Part shown: one piece after another, positions 36,528 through 45,112 of the stretch
How the letters are laid out: each line of letters opens with the position of its first letter
Numbering within the stretch: position 1 is the stretch's first letter
Assembly: GCF_029223485.1 (NCBI RefSeq)
Contig: NZ_JARHTP010000005.1
Span: 1-64,000, forward strand
Length of the DNA: 64,000 nucleotides
Direction: 5' to 3'
Origin: Streptomyces coacervatus
GTDB taxonomy: Bacteria > Actinomycetota > Actinomycetes > Streptomycetales > Streptomycetaceae
Translations under genes and position numbers: made by a program
Notes under the pieces: model-generated
Seen by the model: the letters and a program-made list of their open reading frames with translations, nothing else
Told to the model about the DNA's origin: nothing
Databases searched by the model: none

Positions 36528-37806
36528 ACGCTCCGGAGTGCTGGGGAAGGCGACGGGCCACCGGGCCCGCATCGCGCGCGGGCGCGGGAGTTCCGGGTGT
36601 CGGGCGGGTGGAGCGCCACAGGCGGGTGAGGGACAGTACGGCGGCTGCGGCGAGCAGGCCGTTGCGGGTGAGCATCAGGGCGCAGCCCGTCCAGGTGCAG
36701 GCCATGACCTGGCCGTACAGGACCGGAAAGGCGACGGCGCTGACCGCGGTCGCGGCCAGGATCAGGGCGGCCACCGGGCGTTGCACGGTGTGCCGCGAGG
36801 TCAGGCACACGGCGGCCAGGCCCAGCAGCCAGATCATGTACTGCGGGCTGATCACCCTGCTGGTCACGGTGAACAGCAGCACGGCGCTCAGCGCGGCGTC
36901 GTACGGCGTCGCGGGCGTCCAGCGCCGGGCCCGCAGCCGCCACAGGAGCAGCAGCCCGAAGGCGACCGCCGTGAGTGCGAGCAAGATGTGCGCGACGGTC
37001 TGCACATACGGGCCGGTGAACTCCAGGGCGCCGTACTGGTAGCGCACCTTCCCCGGCCACCCGGCGTGCGTCGCGAGGGCGAGCGCCGTGCCGCCGAGCG
37101 ACTCGATCTGCACGCCCCGCCCGCCCTGCTGGCGCAGGAAGTCGAAGGGGTCGGCGAACAGTGCCGCGAGGACCGCGAGCGACCCGGCCCCGGTGACGGC
37201 GGCCCACGCCCACGCCGAACGCGTCGTACGCCCCCTCGGCGTGCCCAGCAGCACCAGCGCCGGCCACACCTTCACCAGGGCGCCGAGCGCCGCGAACACC
37301 CCGCACGCACGCGTGGAGCGCGGCAACGTCAACAGGGAGATGACGGCCAGGGCTGTGACCTGCACGTCGTAGCGGGCGAGGGGGGTGTGCAGGAGGAGTG
37401 GGAGGCCGCCCACCCACATCGCGGCCCCGAGGAGCCGGCGGCCGGGGCGGGCGCCCACGACGGCCAGCGCCAGAGTGATCGCCGCGTCGGCGATGAGGGT
37501 GAGGACGACGAACGCCTGGAAGTACGTCAGGCCCGGCAGCAGCCCGGGCGACAGCAGCACGGCCCCGGCGCCCGGCGGGTACTGCCAGAGCGGGTCGTGC
37601 GCGGGGAAGGCGCCGTGCGAGAGAATGCCGTACCAGTGGTGGTACAGGCGCCACACCTCCCGTGCGACCGCACCCCCGCCGAGCAGGGGTGCCGCGTTGT
37701 ACGCGAGCAGCCACAGCATCAGGGCGCGGGTCGCGAGCCAGGCGGCGGCGAGGGCGAGGAGGCTGCTTTTTTCGGGTTTTCCGGCGGTGGTCATCACGGC
37801 GTTCAT
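36526..37806 (-). CDS. GT87-type membrane mannosyl/glycosyltransferase
   Basis: About 426 residues with roughly ten transmembrane helices and long GC-rich hydrophobic stretches, of the DUF2029/GT87 type (polyprenyl-phosphate-sugar-dependent transferases, such as mycobacterial PimE). Seen: the HDPLWQYPPGAGAVLL segment with the WxYPPxG-like signature, and ISPQYMIWLLGL near the C-terminal third. The start is ATG 37806 or GTG 37809. TACGAT lies about eight bases upstream, so the mRNA may be leaderless. Donor and acceptor are unknown. It diverges from another membrane glycosyltransferase gene, and both may decorate envelope polymers. Confidence 0.85.
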   Translation of the reverse strand: MNAVMTTAGKPEKSSLLALAAAWLATRALMLWLLAYNAAPLLGGGAVAREVWRLYHHWYGILSHGAFPAHDPLWQYPPGAGAVLLSPGLLPGLTYFQAFVVLTLIADAAITLALAVVGARPGRRLLGAAMWVGGLPLLLHTPLARYDVQVTALAVISLLTLPRSTRACGVFAALGALVKVWPALVLLGTPRGRTTRSAWAWAAVTGAGSLAVLAALFADPFDFLRQQGGRGVQIESLGGTALALATHAGWPGKVRYQYGALEFTGPYVQTVAHILLALTAVAFGLLLLWRLRARRWTPATPYDAALSAVLLFTVTSRVISPQYMIWLLGLAAVCLTSRHTVQRPVAALILAATAVSAVAFPVLYGQVMACTWTGCALMLTRNGLLAAAAVLSLTRLWRSTRPTPGTPAPARDAGPVARRLPQHSGA

Positions 37807-37898
37807 CACCGCGGATCGTAAGCCGGGCGAATGGTGTATGCGTGCTAATACACCGTCAATGCTCGGTAAGAGCTTGCCGACCGCACAAAATCAGCCGT

Positions 37899-39434
37899 GT
37901 GCTGAGCGAGGACACGGGGCGGGCGAACCGTCGGTGGGTGCGTGCGGAGGTCGTGGCCGTGGCGGTTCCCGCCGCCGTCATGCTTGCGATCGGCCTGTGG
38001 GGACTCGACCGCGGCGGCATGTGGGGCGACGAGAGCGTCACCTTCCTGGTCGGGCGGCGCACGGTGCCGCAGATCTGGCAGCTGCTGCACGGCCTGGACG
38101 CCGTGCACGGCCTGTACTACCTGTTCATGCATGTCGTCCTCGCCGTCGACCCCAGTGAGGTCGTCCTCCGGCTCCCGTCCGTGTGCGGGGCCGCCGCGAC
38201 CGCCGGTCTGGTAGCGGCTCTCGGCGTACGGCTGGTCCGGCCGCGGGTCGGCCTGTGGGCCGGGCTGCTGTACGCGGTCACCCCGCTGGCTGGCCACTAC
38301 GCGCAGGAGGGGCGGTCGTACGCGCTCGTCGCGGCGGGCGTCGCGGGGGCGACGCTGCTGCTGGTGCGGGCGGTGGAGGAGCCGTCGCGGCGCGGGTGGT
38401 GGTGGTACGCGGGCCTTCTCGCCGTGACCTGTCTGCTGCACGAGCTGGTCGCCCTGGTGCTGTGCGCGCATGCGCTGACCTTGGCCCTCCTGCGGGTGCC
38501 GAGGGAGGTGTGGCTGGGCTGGGGGCGGGCGGCGGGGCTGGTGGGGGCCGTACTGCTGCCCTTGGTGTGGGTGTCGCAGAAGCAGTCGGCGCAGGTGGGG
38601 TGGCTGGTGACACCCGGGTGGGACCAGGCGGGACAGCTGGTGCAGGACTTCGCCGTCGGCCCGGAGGGGGCGGTGTTCTGGGTGTCCCTCGGGCTGATGG
38701 TGCTGGGGCTCGGTGCGGGCCGGCCGGCGGCGGTCGCACTCCCGCTGCTCGTGCTGCCGCCGGCGCTCCTGATCGCCGTATCGCAGATCCGGCCGCTGTA
38801 TCACGAGCGGTATGTGCTGTATGCGCTGGCGGGGGCGCCGTTGCTGGCCGCCGCCGGTGCGGAGTGGGTGGTATCGGCCCTGGTGCAGTTCCGGCCGAGC
38901 GGCCACCGCCTGCGCTACGGCCGACTCGGCACCCTCACCGGTGTCCTGGCCGTCGCCCTCGCTTTCGTCCAGTGCCTGCCCCTCTATCGGCAGGACCGTA
39001 CGCCGGGGCACCGCCCCGAGAACCTCGGTGCCGTGGCCGCCCGGGCCGCCCGCGACATCCGTCCCGGCGATCCCGTGCTGTTCCTGCCGTCGAACTGGCG
39101 GCTCACGGCGCTCACGTATCCGAAAGCCTTCCGCAGGGCCCGGGACATCGCGCTGCGGGAGTCCGGGCCGCGGTCGGGGACGCTGAGCGGCATCGAGACC
39201 ACGCCGGCGGAGCTGCGGCGCAGGCTGGCCGATGTGGACCGGGTCTGGGTCGTCGGTCAGTCGCGGGTCCTGCGCTCGGGCCTGCTGCCGGCCGACCCGA
39301 CCGAGCGCGTCAAACTCGCGGTCGTGGAGGAGCAGTTCATCGCCCGGGAGCGCTATGTGAGCGGCCGGGTGACCATCCTCCTCTACGTCCGCCGCCCCGC
39401 CGTCTCCGCGGCCGTGGCCGCGTCCAATGCCTGA
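37899..39434 (+). CDS. GT39/ArnT-like membrane glycosyltransferase
   Basis: A 511-residue polytopic protein from GTG 37899. Seen: an N-terminal helix (VVAVAVPAAVMLAIGLWGL), the periplasmic-loop motif WGDESVTFLV (the DE pair of GT-C enzymes), AQEGRSYALVA (the GRxYAL signature), about ten helices to residue 370, and a soluble C-terminal domain. This is the architecture of polyprenyl-phosphate-dependent GT-C transferases (PMT/ArnT). Its specificity cannot be inferred. The C-terminus overlaps the convergent ohrR gene by 52 bases, an unusually long overlap. Confidence 0.84.
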   Translation: MLSEDTGRANRRWVRAEVVAVAVPAAVMLAIGLWGLDRGGMWGDESVTFLVGRRTVPQIWQLLHGLDAVHGLYYLFMHVVLAVDPSEVVLRLPSVCGAAATAGLVAALGVRLVRPRVGLWAGLLYAVTPLAGHYAQEGRSYALVAAGVAGATLLLVRAVEEPSRRGWWWYAGLLAVTCLLHELVALVLCAHALTLALLRVPREVWLGWGRAAGLVGAVLLPLVWVSQKQSAQVGWLVTPGWDQAGQLVQDFAVGPEGAVFWVSLGLMVLGLGAGRPAAVALPLLVLPPALLIAVSQIRPLYHERYVLYALAGAPLLAAAGAEWVVSALVQFRPSGHRLRYGRLGTLTGVLAVALAFVQCLPLYRQDRTPGHRPENLGAVAARAARDIRPGDPVLFLPSNWRLTALTYPKAFRRARDIALRESGPRSGTLSGIETTPAELRRRLADVDRVWVVGQSRVLRSGLLPADPTERVKLAVVEEQFIARERYVSGRVTILLYVRRPAVSAAVAASNA

Positions 39435-39907
39435 GTGAGCTCGTCGAGGCGGGACCGCAGCTGCCGGATCTCGTCCACGTCGAAGCCCGTCGCCGCGACG
39501 ATCCGGCGCGGCACCTGAACCGCCTGGTCGCGCAGGGCGGCGCCCTCCTCGGTCAGCCGTACCTCCACCGAGCGCTCGTCGCGGGCGCTGCGCTCACGCC
39601 GTACCAGGCCGGCCGTCTCCAGCCGCTTGAGCAGCGGGGACAGGGTGCCTGAGTCGAGGCGCAGGTGTTCGCCCAGCTTCTTGACCGGCAGATCGCCGTG
39701 CTCCCACAGCAGCAGCATCACCAGGTACTGCGGATAGGTGAGCCCGAGGTCCTTGAGGATCACCCGGTAGACGCCGCCGAAGGCGCGCGACGCGGCGTTC
39801 AGGGAGAAGCAGATCTGCTGGTCGAGCCGGAGCCAGTCGGTCGTGGCCGTCGTGACCGTCGTGGCTTCCGCGGGTGTGTCGGGTGTGGTGGGCGTCGTGC
39901 TGCTCAT
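39383..39907 (-). CDS. ohrR: organic-peroxide-sensing repressor OhrR
   Basis: A 174-residue MarR-family repressor. Seen: a Thr/Pro-rich N-terminus, the sensor cysteine in LDQQICFSLNAAS (Cys33, the conserved OhrR reactive residue), the winged helix LPVKKLGEHLRLDSGTLSPLLKRL, and DERSVEVRLTEEG. ATG 39907 follows GGGGAC. It is divergent from ohr, with an operator-like dyad between them. The Cys-based switch releases DNA on oxidation by organic hydroperoxides. Its 3' end overlaps the GT-C gene. Confidence 0.93.
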   Translation of the reverse strand: MSSTTPTTPDTPAEATTVTTATTDWLRLDQQICFSLNAASRAFGGVYRVILKDLGLTYPQYLVMLLLWEHGDLPVKKLGEHLRLDSGTLSPLLKRLETAGLVRRERSARDERSVEVRLTEEGAALRDQAVQVPRRIVAATGFDVDEIRQLRSRLDELTQALDAATAAETAGRRT

Positions 39908-39940
39908 GTCCCCAGGATAGCTCTTGCCCGCCATTAAGTT

Positions 39941-39961
39941 GTGCGCAATTGAATTGTGTGC
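39941..39961. promoter_or_regulatory. OhrR operator
   Basis: GCGCAATT-G-AATTGTGT forms a dyad centred on 39951 in the ohrR/ohr gap. It has the CAATT-N-AATTG core of known OhrR sites and can serve both divergent promoters. Confidence 0.75.
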
Positions 39962-40029
39962 TCTACTTGTGGTCGTGAGGCGGTCGAGGAAGAGCCGCCG
40001 GAACGTGACTTCGAGAGGGATGGTTTTCC

Positions 40030-40443
40030 ATGGACGCGCTCTACACCGCTGTCGCCACCGCCACCCACGGCCGTGACGGTCGCGCCGTCTCCAACGACGG
40101 CAGGATCGACCTCAAGCTGGCCCCGCCGGTGGAGCTGGGCGGCAACGGGGAGGGCACCAACCCGGAGCAGCTGTTCGCCGCCGGTTACGCCGCCTGTTTC
40201 GGCAGCGCCCTCGGCCTGGTCGGCCGCCAGGCGAAGGTCGACGTCACCGACGCCGCCGTCACCGCCGAGGTCGGCATAGGCAAGCAGGGCGAGGGCTTCG
40301 GTCTGAAGGTCACCCTCCGCGTGGAGCTGCCGGACACCGTGGACGAGGCGACCGGCCGCAAGCTGGTCGAGACCGCCCACCAGGTGTGCCCCTACTCCAA
40401 CGCCACCCGCGGCAACATCGAGGTCGACCTCGTCATCGAGTAG
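40030..40443 (+). CDS. ohr: organic hydroperoxide reductase Ohr
   Basis: A 137-residue OsmC/Ohr-fold enzyme that reduces organic peroxides via a two-Cys centre. Seen: the peroxidatic Cys56 in GYAACFGSAL, the resolving Cys120 in AHQVCPYSNATRGN, and the catalytic Arg18/Glu51-type region. The length is standard. The OhrR repressor gene is divergent and controls it. Reduction needs a dihydrolipoamide-type donor encoded elsewhere. Confidence 0.95.
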   Translation: MDALYTAVATATHGRDGRAVSNDGRIDLKLAPPVELGGNGEGTNPEQLFAAGYAACFGSALGLVGRQAKVDVTDAAVTAEVGIGKQGEGFGLKVTLRVELPDTVDEATGRKLVETAHQVCPYSNATRGNIEVDLVIE

Positions 40444-40517
40444 GTCTCACGGATCAACGGATCACCCGACCTGCGCCGGCATCAGCCGGCGCAGGTCGTG
40501 GCCGTCACTGGGGGCCG

Positions 40518-42749
40518 TCACTGCATCGAGTGAGCCCGTTCGGCGGCCGGAGCGGGCAGGACGGGGGCCGTCCGGGGCTCCGGCATCTCCTCGCCCAGCA
40601 GCACCGTCCGTACCACCCGCTCGGCGGCCCGCCCGTCGTCGAACTCGCAGAACCGCTGCCGGAAGGCGGCCCGCAGCCCCGCCGACTCCTCGTCGCGCCA
40701 GGTCTCCGAGGTGAACAGCCATGCCAACTCCCGGTAGGAGCGCGACACATGGCCCGGCGCCTCGGCGGTGATGTCGAAGTAGGCGCCCCGGCTCGCCGCG
40801 TACGCGCCCCAGTCGTCGGCGTGGACCACGATCGGCCGGTCCAGGTTGGCGTAGTCGAACATCAGGGCCGAGTAGTCGGTCACCAGCACATCGGAGGCGA
40901 GCATCAGGTCCTCGACGTGCGGCTCGTCCGTCGCGTCGAGCAGGACTCCCCGTGCGTGCAGGTCGGCGAGGCCCAGCCCGCGCGCCGTGCCGGTGGCGAG
41001 GGTCGGATGCAGGCGTACGACGAGGGTGTGGCCGGCGCCGAGGTCCGCGGCGAACCGGGCCAGGTCGATCCGGTCGACGTGTCCGCCCCGGCGGTAGTCG
41101 CGGCGGGTCGGCGCATACAGCACGACCGTGTTCCCGGCGGGGATGCCGAGCCGCGCGCGGACCTCCGCAGAGTGCTCCGCGGGCGCCTCGACCAGCACGT
41201 CGTTGCGCGGACTGCCCGTCCGCAGCGAGGTGAAGTGACAGGGGTACGCCCGGTCCCACACCAGTTCCGAGTGGCGGTTGGCGACCAGGCTGAGATCCCA
41301 GCGGTCGGCGCGGTGCAGCATCTTCGGCACGCTGAAGCCGTGCCGGGCGCCGGGCTTGTCCAGCAAATCGGCGCCCATGTACTTGAGCGGGGTGCCCTGG
41401 TGGGTCTGGACGTGGACCTGGCCCGGGCGCTTGACCAGCGAGCCCGGCCAGTTGACGTTGTTCATCCAGTACGTGGCCCGTCCCATGACCGCGTGGTAGC
41501 GCGGTGAGCCTGGCACCACATGGTCGACGCCGGGCGGCAGCGAGTCCACCGCGTCCTCCCGGACCACCCACACCCCGTGGATGTGCGGCGCGAGTTCGCG
41601 GGCCTTGGCGTGGATCGCGGCCGGGTCGCCGTGCATGCCCGCGTGGTGGGTCGCCGAGTAGACGGCCAGCTGCGGATCGAGCGGCAGCCTCGACTGGGCG
41701 GTGTACCAGGCCTGTTGGGCCGCCCCCGACGCCCTGTCCAGCGTATGCCGCTTGCCCGCCCCGGCGATCCTGCGCAGACCGCGGACCCCGCGCAGCGCCG
41801 CGTACGAGACGTACGGCGCGCTCGCCAGTAGCCGCATCTCGGTGCCGCGCGCGCCGTCCGGTGGGGTGAAGCCCTCGGGGCAGTGGCGGCGGTGGAAGGA
41901 GCGCATCTCGCGGTAGAAGGCGGAGCGGTCCGCGGGGGTCACCCGGTCCTCGCGGGCGAGCACGAACAGCATGTGGTCCAGGGCTCGTTCGAAGAGGAGG
42001 GGGCGCGCCCATGCCAGGTCCTCGCGCTCCTCCAGGAACGCGAACAGGCCCTCGTACTGCGGAAAGATGTCGAAGTGCCGCCGCCCCGGCGTCTTGGTGA
42101 TCGCGCCCTGCCGGCGCTGCCGGTACTCGACGCCGATCCGGTTCAGACAGGCGATGCGGTCGGCCAGCACCATCGAGCGGTAGGTGACGGGCGCGTCCTC
42201 GTACAGGCCCGGCGCGTATTCCAGCCCGTGCTCCTGGAAGAAGGAACGCCGGTACGCCTTGTTCCAGGCGACCAGGAACAGATGGACGTACTGCGGGCTT
42301 TCGCGAAGGCTGAACACGTCCTGGCCCGCGGCGGCCAGCAGGGCGGAGGCGTCGCTCGGGCCGCCCCGGCCCCACCAGTGGGTGCGGACATGGTCGAAGA
42401 CCAGGATGTCCGGGTCCTCGGCCGACTTCAGCCGGTCGGCGACCGCGCCCAGCAGGCCCGGCGTGTAGTGGTCGTCGCTGTCGAGGAAGAGGACGTAGTC
42501 GCCGCGGGCCGCTGCCAGACCGGCGTTGCGGGCCCGGCCCAGGCCGACGTTCTCGGGCAGGTGCAGCACCCGCACCCGCTCGTCGCGCTCCGCGTACTCG
42601 TCGAGGATCGCGCCGCAGCCGTCGGGCGAGCGGTCGTCGACGGCGATCACCTCGAAGTCGGGGTACGACTGTCCGAGCACCGAGTCGATGCACTCGCGCA
42701 GGAAGCCCTGCACCTTGAAGACGGGGACGATGATGCTGAAGCGGGGCAC
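40518..42749 (-). CDS. GT2 glycosyltransferase fused to CDP-glycerol glycerophosphotransferase (TagF-like)
   Basis: A 743-residue two-domain enzyme. Residues 1 to about 110 are a GT2 domain (FSIIVPVFKVQGFLRECI, VDDRSPDG, LFLDSDDH with the metal-binding DxD). Residues ~380-720 are a CDP-glycerol/polyol-phosphotransferase domain with HQGTPLKYMG, VLYAPTRRDY, VTDYSALMFDYANLDRP and the family C-end RFCEFDDGRAAERVV. The start is GTG 42749, 5 bases after the previous stop. It is the third of three tandem paralogues. It most likely polymerises or links polyol-phosphate sugar units of a teichoic-type wall polymer. Confidence 0.9.
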   Translation of the reverse strand: MPRFSIIVPVFKVQGFLRECIDSVLGQSYPDFEVIAVDDRSPDGCGAILDEYAERDERVRVLHLPENVGLGRARNAGLAAARGDYVLFLDSDDHYTPGLLGAVADRLKSAEDPDILVFDHVRTHWWGRGGPSDASALLAAAGQDVFSLRESPQYVHLFLVAWNKAYRRSFFQEHGLEYAPGLYEDAPVTYRSMVLADRIACLNRIGVEYRQRRQGAITKTPGRRHFDIFPQYEGLFAFLEEREDLAWARPLLFERALDHMLFVLAREDRVTPADRSAFYREMRSFHRRHCPEGFTPPDGARGTEMRLLASAPYVSYAALRGVRGLRRIAGAGKRHTLDRASGAAQQAWYTAQSRLPLDPQLAVYSATHHAGMHGDPAAIHAKARELAPHIHGVWVVREDAVDSLPPGVDHVVPGSPRYHAVMGRATYWMNNVNWPGSLVKRPGQVHVQTHQGTPLKYMGADLLDKPGARHGFSVPKMLHRADRWDLSLVANRHSELVWDRAYPCHFTSLRTGSPRNDVLVEAPAEHSAEVRARLGIPAGNTVVLYAPTRRDYRRGGHVDRIDLARFAADLGAGHTLVVRLHPTLATGTARGLGLADLHARGVLLDATDEPHVEDLMLASDVLVTDYSALMFDYANLDRPIVVHADDWGAYAASRGAYFDITAEAPGHVSRSYRELAWLFTSETWRDEESAGLRAAFRQRFCEFDDGRAAERVVRTVLLGEEMPEPRTAPVLPAPAAERAHSMQ

Positions 42750-42754
42750 GGGTT

Positions 42755-44953
42755 TCAGTTCCTCACAAGGGCGGGGACCGGGGCCGGGGTGCGCTCGGCG
42801 AGCGGGATCACGGGCGGGATCGACTCGGGCGGTTCCCCGAGCAGCACCCGCCGTACGACCCGCTCGGCGGCGCGTCCGTCGTCGAACTGGCAGAACCGCT
42901 CCCGGAAGGCGGCCCTTGCCGCGGTGGACTCCGCTCCCGCCCAGGAGCCGTCGCGGAAGACGCGCGCCAGCTCCTCGGGCGTCCGCGCCACCGGCCCCGG
43001 CGGGCTCTCCATCAGGTCGAAGTAGACGCCCCGGGTCTCCCGGTAGACGTCCCAGTCGTCCGCGTACACCACGACGGGCCGGTCCAGGTTGGCATAGTCG
43101 AACATGATCGACGAGTAGTCGGTGATCAGCGCGTCGGCGGCCAGGCACACGTCCTCGGAGGAGCGGTGCGCGGTGACGTCGATGATCCGGCCGGTGCTCT
43201 GCGCCTTGCCCTGGTCGTAGAAGTAGTGGGCGCGCAGCAGCACGACCACGTCCTCGCCGGCCTCCTCGCAGAAGGCCTCCAGGTCCAGGCCCGTCTCGAA
43301 GCCCGTGTGGTAGTCGCGGTGGGTGGGCGCGTACAGGACGGCCGTCTTCCCCTCCGGGACCCCCAGCTCCCGCCGGATACGGGCCACGTCGTCCGCCGTC
43401 GCCGTGTAGTACACGTCGTTGCGCGGATAGCCGTACTCAAGGGTCTCGTGCGCGGCGGGGAAGGCCCGCTCCCACATCTGGGTGGAGTGGCTGTTGGAGG
43501 TGAGGTTGTAGTCCCAGCGGTCGATACGGGCCAGCAGCTTGGCGAAGCTGCCGGTCGCCGAGGCCACCACGGGATACGTCGCCTGGTCGACGCCCATCTT
43601 CTTCAGCGGGGTGCCGTGCTGGGTCGACAGATGGACGCTGCCGGGACGCTTGACGACGGCGTCCGCGAAGTTGGCGTTGTTGACCAGGTACTTGGCGCGG
43701 GCCAGCACGTCCCAGTACTTCGCGCTGCCGATGACCGCGTACTCGATGCCGTCCGGCATGGTGTGTTCCTGGTCCGGTTCGACCAGGAACACCGAGCGAA
43801 GCTGCGGGGCGAGTTCGCGGGCCTTGGCGTGGATCGCGGCCGGGCTGCAGGCATAGCCGCGGCCCCAATAGGCGCAGTACACCACCAGGTTGGGGTCCAG
43901 CGGGCGGCGCAGATCGCGCGCGTACCGCAGGCGGGTGCGCACCATGCGCGGCCGCGGCAGGCGCTCGGCCGCCTTCGCCGCCGCCTGGTTGGCGCCCCGC
44001 AGCGCACGGAACGCGGTGTACGCCCCCGTCGCCAGCAGCCGGTGCTGCACACCGAGACTGCCGCCCGGCGTCCGGTGCTCGGCGGGGCGGTGGCGGCGGT
44101 ACAGCCTGCTCGCCAGCCGGAAGAAGGCGCGGCGCCTGCCGGACAGCCGCCTGGGATGGGCGGCGGTCTTCAGCACGGCCGCGAAGAGCTGCTCGAACAG
44201 CGGGCACAACCGGTCGTCGGACAGGCCCTGTTCGGCGGCGCGGGTGAGCACCAGGTCGGTCTGGGCGAGGAGTTCGAGGTGGTGCTCCCCGGGGAGGGCG
44301 AGCCGGCTGCCCTGTCTGCGCACCAGATGCCGTACGACGACCTGGCGCAGTACCGCGGCCTTCTCGGCCCTCAGCGTGACCAGGCCGGCGAAGCCGACAT
44401 CCGTGAAGTGGCCATTGGGGAAGACGATGCACTCCTCGGCCAGGAAGGCCCGGCGGTAGGCCGCGCTCCACGCCGGGAGCTGCACACCCGTCAGCTGGGG
44501 CACCTGGTCCGGGGAGAAGGCGCCCGACGGTGTCTTCGGCAGGAGCAGCGCGGCCGGGTTGGTCGGCTCGCCCTCCCACCAGGGCACGCGCTCGTGCTCG
44601 ACGTACAGGACGTCGATGTCGCCCGTCTCGGTGAGGCGGGTGTCCAGTGCCGCCAGTGCGCCGGGGACGAAGGTGTCGTCGCAGTCCAGGAACAGCAGAT
44701 ATGTACCGGTCGCCGCCCGCATCCCGGTGTTGCGCGCCCCGGCCAGACCGGCCGTGGGGGGCGAGTGCACCGGGGCCAGCCGGGAGTCCCGTTCGGCGTA
44801 TCCGGCGACGATGTCCGCGGTGGGCGTGTCGGGGCCGTCGCAGACCGGGATCAGCTCGAAGTCGCCGAAGGACTGCGCGAGAACGGAGTCCAGCGCCTGG
44901 GACAGCCGGCCTGCCACCCCATGGGACGGGACGATGATGCTGAAGCGGGGCAT
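42755..44953 (-). CDS. GT2-CDP-glycerol glycerophosphotransferase fusion, paralogue 2
   Basis: A 732-residue paralogue of its neighbours. Seen: GT2 MPRFSIIVPSHGVAGRL, the LFLDCDD motif, and a second half with TQHGTPLKKMG, LYAPTHRDYHTG, ITDYSSIMFDYANLDRPVV and the RFCQFDDGRAAERVV end. The GT2 part differs from the other two: VCDGPDTP replaces the VDDxSPD core, and the cap is shorter, so a different donor is possible. ATG 44953 starts 160 bases after the upstream gene. It is the middle gene of the run. Confidence 0.9.
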   Translation of the reverse strand: MPRFSIIVPSHGVAGRLSQALDSVLAQSFGDFELIPVCDGPDTPTADIVAGYAERDSRLAPVHSPPTAGLAGARNTGMRAATGTYLLFLDCDDTFVPGALAALDTRLTETGDIDVLYVEHERVPWWEGEPTNPAALLLPKTPSGAFSPDQVPQLTGVQLPAWSAAYRRAFLAEECIVFPNGHFTDVGFAGLVTLRAEKAAVLRQVVVRHLVRRQGSRLALPGEHHLELLAQTDLVLTRAAEQGLSDDRLCPLFEQLFAAVLKTAAHPRRLSGRRRAFFRLASRLYRRHRPAEHRTPGGSLGVQHRLLATGAYTAFRALRGANQAAAKAAERLPRPRMVRTRLRYARDLRRPLDPNLVVYCAYWGRGYACSPAAIHAKARELAPQLRSVFLVEPDQEHTMPDGIEYAVIGSAKYWDVLARAKYLVNNANFADAVVKRPGSVHLSTQHGTPLKKMGVDQATYPVVASATGSFAKLLARIDRWDYNLTSNSHSTQMWERAFPAAHETLEYGYPRNDVYYTATADDVARIRRELGVPEGKTAVLYAPTHRDYHTGFETGLDLEAFCEEAGEDVVVLLRAHYFYDQGKAQSTGRIIDVTAHRSSEDVCLAADALITDYSSIMFDYANLDRPVVVYADDWDVYRETRGVYFDLMESPPGPVARTPEELARVFRDGSWAGAESTAARAAFRERFCQFDDGRAAERVVRRVLLGEPPESIPPVIPLAERTPAPVPALVRN

Positions 44954-45112
44954 TCTGCTCTTTCTGTCGTTGTTCTTGCGGGGCGGCCCGGATGCGTCTC
45001 AACCTTTGCGACGGCGTCCCGGCCGCCCGGTGGGACGCCAGGTGGACGGCCGGCTCGGTGTGGGCCGCGACGGGCTGGAGGGCATGCGAACTCCCCGGAG
45101 TGAGAACGGTGT